From positions 62,001 to 126,000 of the forward strand of contig JAEUUZ010000019.1 of assembly GCA_016786765.1 (NCBI GenBank): 64,000 nt of DNA, written 5' to 3'. The position numbers and the translations under genes are program-made. The DNA is from Chitinophagales bacterium. GTDB lineage: Bacteria; Bacteroidota; Bacteroidia; Chitinophagales; LD1. This document shows positions 18,773 through 27,401 of the stretch, one piece after another. The notes under the pieces were generated by a model that saw only the letters and a list, made by a program, of their open reading frames with translations, searched no databases and had not been told where the DNA came from. Every line of letters begins with the position of its first letter. The first letter of the stretch is position 1.

Positions 18773-20080
18773 TTAAGACTTATCGGATGAGTTAAAGAGT
18801 TTGTATAAAACGAATGCAAATGTAATCACTGCAAAATAAATAATGGCGAGTTTAATATTAAAATAACTCATGGCCACCAAGGCTACCGATGCAATGGTTA
18901 ATGCGATTATTGGAACTACAGGGTAAAAAGGCGTTCGGAACGGACGAGGCATATCGGGCTCGGTTTTGCGCAAACGTATAATCGCTAAACAAGAAAAGAT
19001 GTAGAGCGTAATAGCGCCAAACACCGAAAGCGTAATAATATCACCTGTTCGCTTGGTAAATAATGCAAAAATACCCAACACCATATTGGCCACTAATGCC
19101 CAATGTGGAGTATTGAATTTTGGATGCACTTCGCCTAAAACACGTGGAAATTGGCCCACTTTCCCGAATTCGTAGGTTACTCGTCCTGCTGCCAACAACA
19201 GGCCATTGAAGGAGGCCACAAAGCCAAACAAACCCACACTCACCAACATGTGATACATCAATCCACTATTGCCTGTAATTTGTCCCAACGCCATAGGTAG
19301 TGGAGAGTCAGAAACCTTACCTGCACTATCGTACACTACTTTTTCCCAGCCGCCTACACCTACTGCAGCACAGAAGGTCATAGCCGCTAAAAGTCCCAAA
19401 GTAGCCATGGAATACATAAATGCCTTTGTAATGTTTTTTTGCGGATCGATGGTTTCTTCGGCAACGTTGGCTATACCTTCCATACCTAGAAAGAACCAAA
19501 TGGCAAAAGGAATGGCCGCAAAAATGCCCTCAATACCATGCGGAAAGGGGTTAGTTTGTAGATTCTGCAACTGAAAATGCGGTAATGTAAGCGATGCGAA
19601 CAAGCTTAATTCGGCAACGGCAATTATGGTAATAATCAGCTCGAACGTGGCGGAAATTTTAACCCCTATAATATTAATGGCTGTGAAAATAAAGTAAGCG
19701 ACTATGGCAAAAACGAGCTCATCTACTGCCGGATAAAGAATGTGGAAATAAGCCCCAATGCCCAATGCAATAGCTGGGGGAGCAAACACAAACTCAATCC
19801 ACTGAGCCATTCCTGCTACGAAACCCAAATCTTTGCCGAAAGCTCTTCCTACATAGTCAAACACACCACCGGCTTTCGGAATGGCGCAAGCCAATTCGGA
19901 ATACGATAACGAAAACGTTATGTACATGATTAAAATAAAAACGGTGGCTATGCCTAACCCGAGCGTTCCGCCCTTGTCTAATCCTATGTTCCAGCCGAAA
20001 TACATGCCGGAGATAACATAACCTACTCCTAGTCCCCAAAGTAAAATAGGGGAAAGCGATTTTTTAAGATGTGTTGACAT
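18773..20080 (-). CDS. APC-family amine permease (ethanolamine permease-like)
   Basis: Inner-membrane amino acid/amine transporter with twelve predicted membrane segments, 435 aa from the ATG at 20080. A TTG nine bases upstream is the only alternative. The first helix has the APC sequence GLGVGYVISGMYFGWN. A later stretch GGVFDYVGRAFGKDLGF and the EGIANVAEETIDP motif after helix 6 closely resemble ethanolamine permeases (Eat type) rather than generic amino acid permeases. It is the first gene of the operon and only two bases separate it from the ligase gene. Assignment to ethanolamine is by recall of the family pattern, not by alignment. Confidence 0.88.
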   Translation of the reverse strand: MSTHLKKSLSPILLWGLGVGYVISGMYFGWNIGLDKGGTLGLGIATVFILIMYITFSLSYSELACAIPKAGGVFDYVGRAFGKDLGFVAGMAQWIEFVFAPPAIALGIGAYFHILYPAVDELVFAIVAYFIFTAINIIGVKISATFELIITIIAVAELSLFASLTLPHFQLQNLQTNPFPHGIEGIFAAIPFAIWFFLGMEGIANVAEETIDPQKNITKAFMYSMATLGLLAAMTFCAAVGVGGWEKVVYDSAGKVSDSPLPMALGQITGNSGLMYHMLVSVGLFGFVASFNGLLLAAGRVTYEFGKVGQFPRVLGEVHPKFNTPHWALVANMVLGIFALFTKRTGDIITLSVFGAITLYIFSCLAIIRLRKTEPDMPRPFRTPFYPVVPIIALTIASVALVAMSYFNIKLAIIYFAVITFAFVLYKLFNSSDKS

Positions 20081-20136
20081 GAAAATCAAGATAGGAATAA
20101 TCCTAAAGAATTATTATTTTTCAAAAAAAATAAGTG

Positions 20137-21600
20137 ATGGAAGCAACTGCAACGGTAATTCCGCCTGTTCAAAAAACGGTTCCTATGAGCCCGAATTCTT
20201 CTTTGGAGGAAATTCTCCGACTATACAATCTTCAGCTAAAAAACGCACAAGCGATAAAAAACGCAACCGCCAAAGAGCGAAAAGAGAAACTAAGCAAGCT
20301 GAAAAATGTATGCATGGATTATCAACAAAAAATCCAGGAAGCCTTATATGCCGATTTGCACAAAGCTGCAGTGGAAGCTGATTACACGGAATTGTACAAT
20401 GTGGTGACTGAAGCCCGTTATGCTATTTCCAACTTGGATGAATGGATGACACCTCATGAAGTAGAAACACCGCTTATGTATATTGGTTCTTCATCAAAAA
20501 TCATTTTTGAACCAAAAGGCGTATGTTTAATTCTATCTCCATGGAACTATCCTTTCCAATTGCCAATGCAGCATTTAGTAAGCTGTGTGGCAGCCGGAAA
20601 CACTGCAATAATTAAGCCTTCGGAGTTTACACCGAATACTTCGGCTTTACTAAAAGAAATTATCGGCAAAATATTTAATGAAAACGAGGTAGCTGTTGTG
20701 CTTGGCGATTACAGTGTTTCATCGGAGTTGTTGAAATTGAAATTCGACCACATTCACTTCACCGGCTCTCCGAATGTAGGCAAAGTAGTGATGCATGCAG
20801 CAGCGGAACACCTTACTACCGTTACGCTAGAGCTAGGGGGTAAATCACCGGCTATCATCGATGAAAGTGCGAATATTGATGCGGCAGTGAAAAAAATATC
20901 GTGGGGTAAATTTGTGAACCTAGGGCAAACCTGCATCGCACCTGATTATGTATTGATTCACGAATCGAAAAAAGACGAGTTTATTGCGAAGTTCAAAACC
21001 AATGCGGAGAAGTTCTTCACCGCAACACCGAAACAAAGTGCCGATTTAGCGCGCATTGTAAACAATAAGCATTTCAACCGTTTGAAAGGATTATTGGAGG
21101 ATGCCGTTTTGCGTGGTGCGAAAGTAGAATACGGGGGCGATTTAGATGAAAGTCAGAATTATATTTCGCCAACCTTGTTGTCGAATGTACCATTAGACAG
21201 CAAAATTATGGAAGAAGAAATCTTCGGACCATTATTGCCTCTAGTTACGTTCAAAACTATGGATGAAGCCTTGAAAATTGTGAACGGAAAAGAAAAACCG
21301 TTAGCGCTTTATGTATTCAGCGGTAAATCAAAAGTATCGGATTATGTGGTAAACAACACCAGTGCCGGAGGAACTTGTATCAACGATAACTTAGTACACA
21401 TTTCGCAACCGAATCTTCCATTTGGCGGCATCAACAATTCAGGTATAGGAAAATCTACCGGCTATTTCGGATTCAAAGAATTTTCGAATGAACGTGCTGT
21501 GCTGAAAGCCTTACACAGTGGAAGTATCGCTACACCACTTTGGTTTCCTTATGGTAAACTCGCCAGAATGGTGACCAACATTATGCTTAAATATTTTTAA
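20137..21600 (+). CDS. Class 3 aldehyde dehydrogenase (fatty/aromatic aldehyde type)
   Basis: Second aldehyde dehydrogenase, divergent from the permease operon with about 56 bases between starts. I use the ATG at 20137 (487 aa); a GTG lies directly before it. Catalytic residues: Asn137 in SPWNYP, Glu232 in LELGGKSP, Cys266 in NLGQTCIAP. The long helical N-terminus, IFEPKGVCLIL phrase and hydrophobic basic C-terminus resemble ALDH3 enzymes, which oxidise medium- and long-chain aldehydes and often sit at membranes. It may belong to the same regulon or simply be a neighbour. Confidence 0.92.
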   Translation: MEATATVIPPVQKTVPMSPNSSLEEILRLYNLQLKNAQAIKNATAKERKEKLSKLKNVCMDYQQKIQEALYADLHKAAVEADYTELYNVVTEARYAISNLDEWMTPHEVETPLMYIGSSSKIIFEPKGVCLILSPWNYPFQLPMQHLVSCVAAGNTAIIKPSEFTPNTSALLKEIIGKIFNENEVAVVLGDYSVSSELLKLKFDHIHFTGSPNVGKVVMHAAAEHLTTVTLELGGKSPAIIDESANIDAAVKKISWGKFVNLGQTCIAPDYVLIHESKKDEFIAKFKTNAEKFFTATPKQSADLARIVNNKHFNRLKGLLEDAVLRGAKVEYGGDLDESQNYISPTLLSNVPLDSKIMEEEIFGPLLPLVTFKTMDEALKIVNGKEKPLALYVFSGKSKVSDYVVNNTSAGGTCINDNLVHISQPNLPFGGINNSGIGKSTGYFGFKEFSNERAVLKALHSGSIATPLWFPYGKLARMVTNIMLKYF

Positions 21601-21620
21601 TTTGCCTTTCAAAGAACACA

Positions 21621-22058
21621 ATGAAAAAAATCACGTTTGCTCTTCTTACTATAGCACTTATTGCTTTTGCTATTTCTTCTTGCAAAAAAGAAACTACTGA
21701 AACGATTTTGGAACCGATTACACTTGTCTCACCCGATTCTACTACGGTTTTCATTAAACGCGGAACTACGCAAAAAATCGATATTAAATACACCACTGAT
21801 CGTCCGATTAACTATGTGCAGATTTTGTATGAAGTAGATACCACAGGCGATGCCAATCACGTGTACACTTATCCTGATACATTGTTCTATTTGAACTTTG
21901 ATTCTACCGGTGCCGCACCAAGTAACAAATACAATTATGTTGGAGCTTACACGTTGCCTGATACTATTAAGTTGTTCGACAAGGTACGCTTCAAAACTAC
22001 TTTCAAAGCACAAAAATTAATCTACCCGAAAGAGTTTAAAATTGTAGCCAACGGCTAA
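21621..22058 (+). CDS. Small lipoprotein of unknown function
   Basis: I do not recognise a family. The 145-residue product starts with a lipoprotein signal ending in the lipobox-like AISSC and CKKE, so it should be lipid-anchored. The mature part is rich in beta-prone and Thr/Asp residues and contains repeated short SPDSTTVFIKRGTTQ-like strands, suggesting an immunoglobulin-like beta domain. It follows the aldehyde dehydrogenase by 20 bases and precedes a DUF4230-like gene by four, so cotranscription is likely. Confidence 0.7.
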   Translation: MKKITFALLTIALIAFAISSCKKETTETILEPITLVSPDSTTVFIKRGTTQKIDIKYTTDRPINYVQILYEVDTTGDANHVYTYPDTLFYLNFDSTGAAPSNKYNYVGAYTLPDTIKLFDKVRFKTTFKAQKLIYPKEFKIVANG

Positions 22059-22062
22059 TACA

Positions 22063-22683
22063 ATGCAAAAAATAACAACCTTCATTCTTGTTCTGTTCTT
22101 TGCCCTGCTTTTATTTCTGACCTATCATTTTGCATTCAACAAAGGAAAATCGGAAGGCACGGAGAGTTTTGTACAGAACTACGAAATGATTAAAGACATT
22201 GCAGAAGTTGCGGCTTTGCAAGTAGATGGAAAAACACAATATCAATTTTCGAACAAACAAGACGAAAGCAGTTGGAGTGGCTGGTTAAGCAATGCGGTAC
22301 TGGAAAAAACGGTACGCCTTGACATTCCTTACACCGCTAAATACGGCATCGATTTAAACAAAGATACATTTGGTATAACGTCAATGGATACGGTGATTAT
22401 TGTCACTTTACCAGAGCCAATGTTATTGAGTTTAGAAATGAAATTAGACAAGGTGCAAGGCTTTGCCAAATCGGGTTTGCTGGTTACTGAAGATTCTGAA
22501 AACTACCTCAAAGCCCAAAAAGAACTGTACTTGAAAACCAGAGCCGACTTGGAAACCAACTCGAGTCACAAAGAAAAAGCAAAGGAAAGCTTAGCGGCTG
22601 TATTCAAAAAATATATGGCACCGAGTGGCAAAAAAGTAATCGTGAAATTTGGCGAAATTCCGGCTAAGAAAGTAGCGGGGTAA
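22063..22683 (+). CDS. DUF4230-like membrane-anchored protein
   Basis: A 206-residue protein with one N-terminal membrane segment (residues 4-25) and a predicted periplasmic domain. The stretch with IPYTAKYGIDL and the later charged helix with KAQKELYLKTRADLE fit the DUF4230 pattern as I remember it, a domain of unknown function seen across Bacteroidota and Firmicutes. Four bases separate it from the upstream lipoprotein gene and 18 from pdxH, suggesting a small operon. No function can be assigned. Confidence 0.7.
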   Translation: MQKITTFILVLFFALLLFLTYHFAFNKGKSEGTESFVQNYEMIKDIAEVAALQVDGKTQYQFSNKQDESSWSGWLSNAVLEKTVRLDIPYTAKYGIDLNKDTFGITSMDTVIIVTLPEPMLLSLEMKLDKVQGFAKSGLLVTEDSENYLKAQKELYLKTRADLETNSSHKEKAKESLAAVFKKYMAPSGKKVIVKFGEIPAKKVAG

Positions 22684-22701
22684 CGATTTAAATAAAGCAA
22701 C

Positions 22702-23328
22702 ATGGACTTAAAAGATCAACGCAAAGTATACGAGAAATTCGAGTTGCATGAAGAAAGTGTGAAACACAATCCTTTCGATCAGTTTAAGAATTGGTTTGTC
22801 GACACCAAAAACTCTGAAATTTTAGAAGCCAATGCCATGACTTTGGCTACTGCCAGCAAAGACGGCAAACCTTCTGCCCGTATTGTTTTACTGAAAGAAG
22901 TGACAGAAACCGGTTTTGTATTTTTCACCAATTATACTAGCCAAAAAGGAATGGATTTAGCCGAAAATCCGCAAGCAGAAATTCTGTTTTTTTGGGATGC
23001 TTTGGAACGCCAAGTGCGTATTGGCGGTAATGTGAAAAAAATCAGCCAAGATGAGAGTAGAGCATACTTTGATACTCGTCCGCCCGAAAGCAGAGCCGGT
23101 GCAATAGCTTCACCTCAAAGCCAAAAGATTGAAAGCCGTGCTGTGATTGAAGAAAAGATAAAAACAGTTTTAGCCGCCAATAAACTCGATATGCCCGAAC
23201 ACTGGGGTGGCTATATTCTTGAACCCAATTATTTTGAGTTTTGGCAAGGCCGTCATTCGCGATTGCACGATAGAATTATTTATGAGTTGATGGAAGGACA
23301 TTGGAAAGTAGGACGATTAGCGCCTTAA
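22702..23328 (+). CDS. pdxH: Pyridoxamine/pyridoxine 5'-phosphate oxidase
   Basis: FMN enzyme that makes pyridoxal 5'-phosphate from pyridoxamine- or pyridoxine-phosphate. The 208 residues match the family's usual 200-230. Recognisable pieces are MTLATASKDGKPSARIVLLKE (FMN barrel), FFTNYTSQKG, FFWDALERQVRIGG, YFDTRPPESRAGA (active-site region), WGGYIL and the C-terminal FWQGRHSRLHDRI and RLAP end. It ends four bases from the convergent T9SS cargo gene. Confidence 0.97.
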   Translation: MDLKDQRKVYEKFELHEESVKHNPFDQFKNWFVDTKNSEILEANAMTLATASKDGKPSARIVLLKEVTETGFVFFTNYTSQKGMDLAENPQAEILFFWDALERQVRIGGNVKKISQDESRAYFDTRPPESRAGAIASPQSQKIESRAVIEEKIKTVLAANKLDMPEHWGGYILEPNYFEFWQGRHSRLHDRIIYELMEGHWKVGRLAP

Positions 23329-23332
23329 TCGC

Positions 23333-25192
23333 TTACTCAACAGCCACTTGCCTACTTAAGTTGGTTCCGTTTTCCCCTTTCACTTTTAGCCAATAATTTC
23401 CTTGTGGCAAATCTGATGTGCTGATAGAAAATTCGTTTACGCCTTTATACCCTTTAGTTTCAAGGAGCATCGACACCAATCTTCCGCTTTGATCCAACAA
23501 AGATAAACTCAGATTTTCATTTTCCTCCAATGTAAAGGTAGTAACGAATCTTTTTTGTTGAACCGGATTCGGATATAGCTCCATCTTATTTTGCTTAGCA
23601 AACTCACGGATTGATGTAGTGGGGTCGTTCACATCAATCTTCGCAACCCATGTTTTCATTTTCCGTGTCTGTCCGAAAGAACCCGCTAGAAACGCCTGAT
23701 GCTGTGTGTTGTAGACCCGTTGAATGTTGGTATAGTCGCCCCATCGCTCAATAGAATCGGTAAAATTATCGATAATGGAAAGTCCACTCTTTACCTCCAC
23801 GATGTCTGAAAAATCGCCATTGGCATCTTTGTACAACATACTCGTACCGGGAAAACTATCGGTGATACAATGCGAAAAAGTATACAACACTTTATGATCG
23901 GTAGGCACATTCCCCATATAGGTTACAGATGGATAGCCATACTCAGTTGTTGCAGAAGAAAACAAAGCTGCAGATACTGTTGGTGTTGCACTACTTACAT
24001 TTTTTATTGTTCCCAAGAAAACGGCAGCATTAATGTAGGAAGGATTAATGGTATTGGAGCCAAAATGAATATAATCGTTTTCATAAATAGCCGCTAACAC
24101 TCGTGCATCGTTGGTCATCAGCTGCTGCGTAATACCACCTGCATTCTTGCCTTGTAAAGCATTGGGCGGAAAGCCATACGGTGTAGGCGACTTCAACACA
24201 CGAGTTATAAGCTGTGCAGCACCCGATGCATGCGAGTTATTGATTTCCAAAAGAAAAATAGAATCATTGGAAGCATCTACATTGCGCACCGATAGGAAAT
24301 ACATATTATCGGTTTGCGTAATTGTATGTTGTTTAGCCGGACAAATATTCCGCAAATTTCTTCCATCTGTTTTGATGTCGCTCCAAAGCGTGTACTGCAA
24401 CGTATCTCCATCGTACCCTCGCTGTTTATCAATTTGCCAGATCACTGATTGTTTGAAGCCAACCGTCCAACTCACATTGTCCCTTACTTGATTAAAGGTG
24501 ATAAATAAATCGCTTCCGGATACAGCTATAATGGGATAATCGCTCCATGTAGAATCTTTAAATGAATTGCCATTCAATTTGTAGAAATTCCATGCCCCGG
24601 CCGGATCATTTGTTTGCGAAAAGCCAACTAGAATAGTAGATTCAGTACTCAATGAACCGGAAAAACAAACAAACACAAAACGATCTTTTGCCGGATCATA
24701 CAACACTCTTGGGTCGGAAGTTTTTGTAAAAGAACCTAATTGAGAAGTAAGCTGTGTAAGCGATCGAGTAAGCAATAACAGCCCTGAATCGGAATACACA
24801 CGTACATTTGTATTAACAGCACTTAATATTTTCCCGCTATCGGAAACGGCAATATCATTATCACTTGGCGCTCCGTTGGCAACATTTCCTTCGAAGCTGA
24901 ACACCACTTGCGGATTTACGGCTACATTGGCTCTTGCACTTTTTTTTTGAGGGTTACTGGTTGCGTTTCGCTGTTCCATTCGCTGACGATGTAGCATTTC
25001 TTTTTTGTCGCCATACTCAGAACTAGGAATAACTTGTTTATCGATAGGGAGAAGTGCGGGATCAAAATCCTTTTTGCTCGTATCGGAAAAGTTTACCACT
25101 TGAGGTGGTGCAGACGAACCTTGCGTTTTGGTTTGTGCAAAACCTACACACGCAATCATCACCATTGGTATAGAGAAAACATATTTTTTCAT
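23333..25192 (-). CDS. Secreted protein with type IX secretion sorting domain
   Basis: A 619-residue exported protein. It has a Sec signal peptide (residues 1-19, ending GFAQ), a basic linker, then a large beta-rich region (about 90-520) in which I see no recognised catalytic motif. Repeated SxDPRVLYDPAKDRFVF-like phrases suggest a beta-propeller. The last 80 residues form a type A T9SS sorting domain: MELYPNPVQQKRF, then LLDQSGRLV and LPQGNYWLKVKG. The protein should therefore cross the outer membrane and be surface-attached or released. It follows the Kazal-like lipoprotein gene by 16 bases. Confidence 0.85.
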   Translation of the reverse strand: MKKYVFSIPMVMIACVGFAQTKTQGSSAPPQVVNFSDTSKKDFDPALLPIDKQVIPSSEYGDKKEMLHRQRMEQRNATSNPQKKSARANVAVNPQVVFSFEGNVANGAPSDNDIAVSDSGKILSAVNTNVRVYSDSGLLLLTRSLTQLTSQLGSFTKTSDPRVLYDPAKDRFVFVCFSGSLSTESTILVGFSQTNDPAGAWNFYKLNGNSFKDSTWSDYPIIAVSGSDLFITFNQVRDNVSWTVGFKQSVIWQIDKQRGYDGDTLQYTLWSDIKTDGRNLRNICPAKQHTITQTDNMYFLSVRNVDASNDSIFLLEINNSHASGAAQLITRVLKSPTPYGFPPNALQGKNAGGITQQLMTNDARVLAAIYENDYIHFGSNTINPSYINAAVFLGTIKNVSSATPTVSAALFSSATTEYGYPSVTYMGNVPTDHKVLYTFSHCITDSFPGTSMLYKDANGDFSDIVEVKSGLSIIDNFTDSIERWGDYTNIQRVYNTQHQAFLAGSFGQTRKMKTWVAKIDVNDPTTSIREFAKQNKMELYPNPVQQKRFVTTFTLEENENLSLSLLDQSGRLVSMLLETKGYKGVNEFSISTSDLPQGNYWLKVKGENGTNLSRQVAVE

Positions 25193-25208
25193 TACCCTCT
25201 TTTAAATA

Positions 25209-25439
25209 TTATTTACAAGAACCTATCGTGTATTGTGTAATAGAAGCACATGCAGCCTCACTTGGATTGCCATAAGTTTTACCATCACATCCACAAACAG
25301 GGTTATACTCCTTTGTAGAAAAACACCCTCCAATCGTTTTCGCTTCGCAAGACTTTTTAGTGCAGGATTGCATTCCCCAAAAAGAGAAAAATACAATTAC
25401 TGCATAAATATAACCCCCTGCTTTTTGTTTTATGTTCAT
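25209..25439 (-). CDS. Kazal-like small lipoprotein
   Basis: From the ATG at 25439 the product has 76 residues: a membrane-spanning signal with lipobox-like GMQSC, then a cysteine-rich domain with EYNPVCGCDGKTYGNPSEAAC and a final Cys in IGSC. The core PVCGCDGKTYGN is the signature of Kazal serine-protease inhibitor domains. One cysteine that normally directly follows the NxC position is shifted (NPSEAAC), so the disulfide pattern may differ. It lies in front of the T9SS cargo gene and behind the RidA gene. Inhibitory activity is inference. Confidence 0.75.
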   Translation of the reverse strand: MNIKQKAGGYIYAVIVFFSFWGMQSCTKKSCEAKTIGGCFSTKEYNPVCGCDGKTYGNPSEAACASITQYTIGSCK

Positions 25440-25467
25440 TATATCGAAGTTACTAAATTTGTGGAAT

Positions 25468-25872
25468 TCAATCGCCACAAGAAGCCACCACTTTCAATTC
25501 AATGGCAATTGGCGATGGCAATGAAACCACTTCGATAGTTGTTCTTGTTGGCTGAACGTCTTTAAAATACTCGGCATACAAACGATTGTAGGCATGAAAG
25601 TCGCGTTTCATATTGGTGAGGAAAACCGTTACATCTACCATTTTCTCCCAGCTACTGCCTGCTTCCTCCAATGCCGTTTTCACATTTTTAAACACAGCAT
25701 GTACTTGCGCTTCAAAATCAAACTCGATGTAATTCCCATACTTATCGAGCTTCAAACCCGGTATATTATCGGTGCCTGCTTCGCGCGGACCAATGCCGCT
25801 CACAAACAAAATAGAACCCACTTTTCTGGTCATCGGATACAAGCCCATTGGTTTCGGTAAATTTTCACTCAT
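25468..25872 (-). CDS. RidA/YjgF-family deaminase, aminomuconate deaminase-like
   Basis: A 134-residue RidA-fold protein starting at the ATG at 25872; the longer frame overlaps the upstream dehydrogenase gene and is not believable. Family signatures: GLYPMTRKVGSILFVSGIGP, a charged EAQVHAVFKNVKTAL helix and PTRTTIEV with the conserved arginine. It sits 20 bases downstream of an aldehyde dehydrogenase resembling 2-aminomuconate semialdehyde dehydrogenase. In kynurenine-route bacteria that enzyme is followed by a RidA-family 2-aminomuconate deaminase, which makes this the best guess. A general enamine deaminase (RidA proper) is the alternative. Confidence 0.87.
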   Translation of the reverse strand: MSENLPKPMGLYPMTRKVGSILFVSGIGPREAGTDNIPGLKLDKYGNYIEFDFEAQVHAVFKNVKTALEEAGSSWEKMVDVTVFLTNMKRDFHAYNRLYAEYFKDVQPTRTTIEVVSLPSPIAIELKVVASCGD

Positions 25873-25892
25873 ATTGCTAATTGATAAATCGA

Positions 25893-27332
25893 CTAATATT
25901 TTATAAATACATTTTTCGCATCCGTGAAGAAACGCATGGCTTCCCAACCACCTTCTCGCCCTACACCTGAGCTTTTCACACCCCCAAAAGGTGTACGTAA
26001 ATCGCGCACCATCCACGAGTTAATCCAAACAATACCGCATTCTAATTTATCGGCCACACGATGCGCACGCTTAATATCGTTCGTCCATAATGAAGCCGCT
26101 AAACCGTATTGTACAGAATTTGCCATTTGCAGCACTTCTTCTTCCGAAGAGAAAGGCGTTATCGTTACCACCGGACCAAAAATTTCTTCTTGATTCGTGC
26201 GGCAATTAAAGGCTAAGCCTTCAATAACGGTAGGGGCTATAAAGTAACCATCGGCACATCGTCCGGGTACATTTACCTTTTCTCCTCCGCATAATATTGT
26301 TCCGCCTTCTTGCTTTGCCAATGTGATATAACTCAACACTTTTTCTTCGTGTTGTTTCGAAACAACTGCTCCTACCCTGCTCTCCGCTTCATTCGGATCG
26401 CCAACTTTCAACTCGCGCACTTTTGCAACAAATTTCTCTTTAAATATGGCATAAATATGTTCATGAATAAACATGCGTGAACCACACAAACAAATTTGTC
26501 CTTGATTGCTGAAAGAGGATAATACAGAGGTGTTCACCGCATCTTCGATATCCGCATCGTCAAAAATGATATTTGGATTTTTACCTCCGAGTTCTAACGA
26601 TATTTTCTTATACATAGGTGCAGCCGTTCGCGCAATATCTTCACCGGCTCGGGTACTTCCTGTAAACGAAATAGCTTTCACGCGTGGGTGTGCTACAATT
26701 TCTTTTCCGGTATCTACCCCACCATGAACGATATTCAATACCCCCTTTGGCAAACCAATTTCCACACATACTTTTGAGAGTAAAAAAGCGGTATATGGTG
26801 TTACATCTGAAGGCTTGGCGACCACACAGTTCCCGGCCGCCAAAGCAGGTGCTATTTTCCAAGTAAACAAATACAGAGGTAAGTTCCATGGCGAAATACA
26901 CCCTACCACTCCTAATGGTTTTCGAATAGTGTAATTGATTCCGGAGTTTGGAGTATAGTGCGATTCAGAAGCAAAATGCTGTGCTGCTCCTGCAAAAAAT
27001 TGAAAGTTGGAAATGGAACGTGGAATATCGACACGTGCAGCAAGCGAAACAGGTTTCCCGTTATCCATTGATTCCGCTTGCGCAAATGCATTAAAATGCG
27101 CTTCAATACCACCGGCAATTTTCAATAACCATTCACAGCGTGCCTCTAATGCTAATCCTGCCCATTTTTCAAATGCAGCATCAGCCGCATGAATGGCTTT
27201 TTCCAAATCAGCAATAGTACTTAATGGTGCAGTTGTATAAGTCTTTCCTGTTGCCGGCTGAACAACTTCGAATTGATTTTGTTCTATTGCCTCAACAAGT
27301 TCTCCGTTAATATAATTGAGAATTTTTTCCAT
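25893..27332 (-). CDS. Aldehyde dehydrogenase, 2-aminomuconate semialdehyde dehydrogenase-like
   Basis: A 479-residue ALDH resembling ALDH8A1/AMSDH, which oxidises 2-aminomuconate semialdehyde in tryptophan-kynurenine breakdown; 2-hydroxymuconate semialdehyde enzymes are close relatives. Catalytic residues: Asn150 in SPWNLP, Glu247 in LELGGKNP, Cys281 in NQGQICLCG. MDIPRSISNF-like sequence around Arg105 matches the region that holds a substrate-binding arginine in characterised AMSDH. The neighbouring RidA gene supports this reading. Other pathway genes (dioxygenases, kynureninase) are not in the window, so the substrate is inference. Confidence 0.9.
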   Translation of the reverse strand: MEKILNYINGELVEAIEQNQFEVVQPATGKTYTTAPLSTIADLEKAIHAADAAFEKWAGLALEARCEWLLKIAGGIEAHFNAFAQAESMDNGKPVSLAARVDIPRSISNFQFFAGAAQHFASESHYTPNSGINYTIRKPLGVVGCISPWNLPLYLFTWKIAPALAAGNCVVAKPSDVTPYTAFLLSKVCVEIGLPKGVLNIVHGGVDTGKEIVAHPRVKAISFTGSTRAGEDIARTAAPMYKKISLELGGKNPNIIFDDADIEDAVNTSVLSSFSNQGQICLCGSRMFIHEHIYAIFKEKFVAKVRELKVGDPNEAESRVGAVVSKQHEEKVLSYITLAKQEGGTILCGGEKVNVPGRCADGYFIAPTVIEGLAFNCRTNQEEIFGPVVTITPFSSEEEVLQMANSVQYGLAASLWTNDIKRAHRVADKLECGIVWINSWMVRDLRTPFGGVKSSGVGREGGWEAMRFFTDAKNVFIKY

Positions 27333-27401
27333 AATATATGTGCAAGATAACTAAGTTTGTTTTCTAAATAATTAATCGTAATCAAAAATAAATAAGATAA
27401 A

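Noticed and set aside
12990-20080. Reading the operon as a putrescine (Puu) pathway
   Set aside because: No PuuB-type oxidase is present, and the alcohol dehydrogenase and Eat-like permease fit an amino alcohol better. Kept as the alternative, not as the main call.
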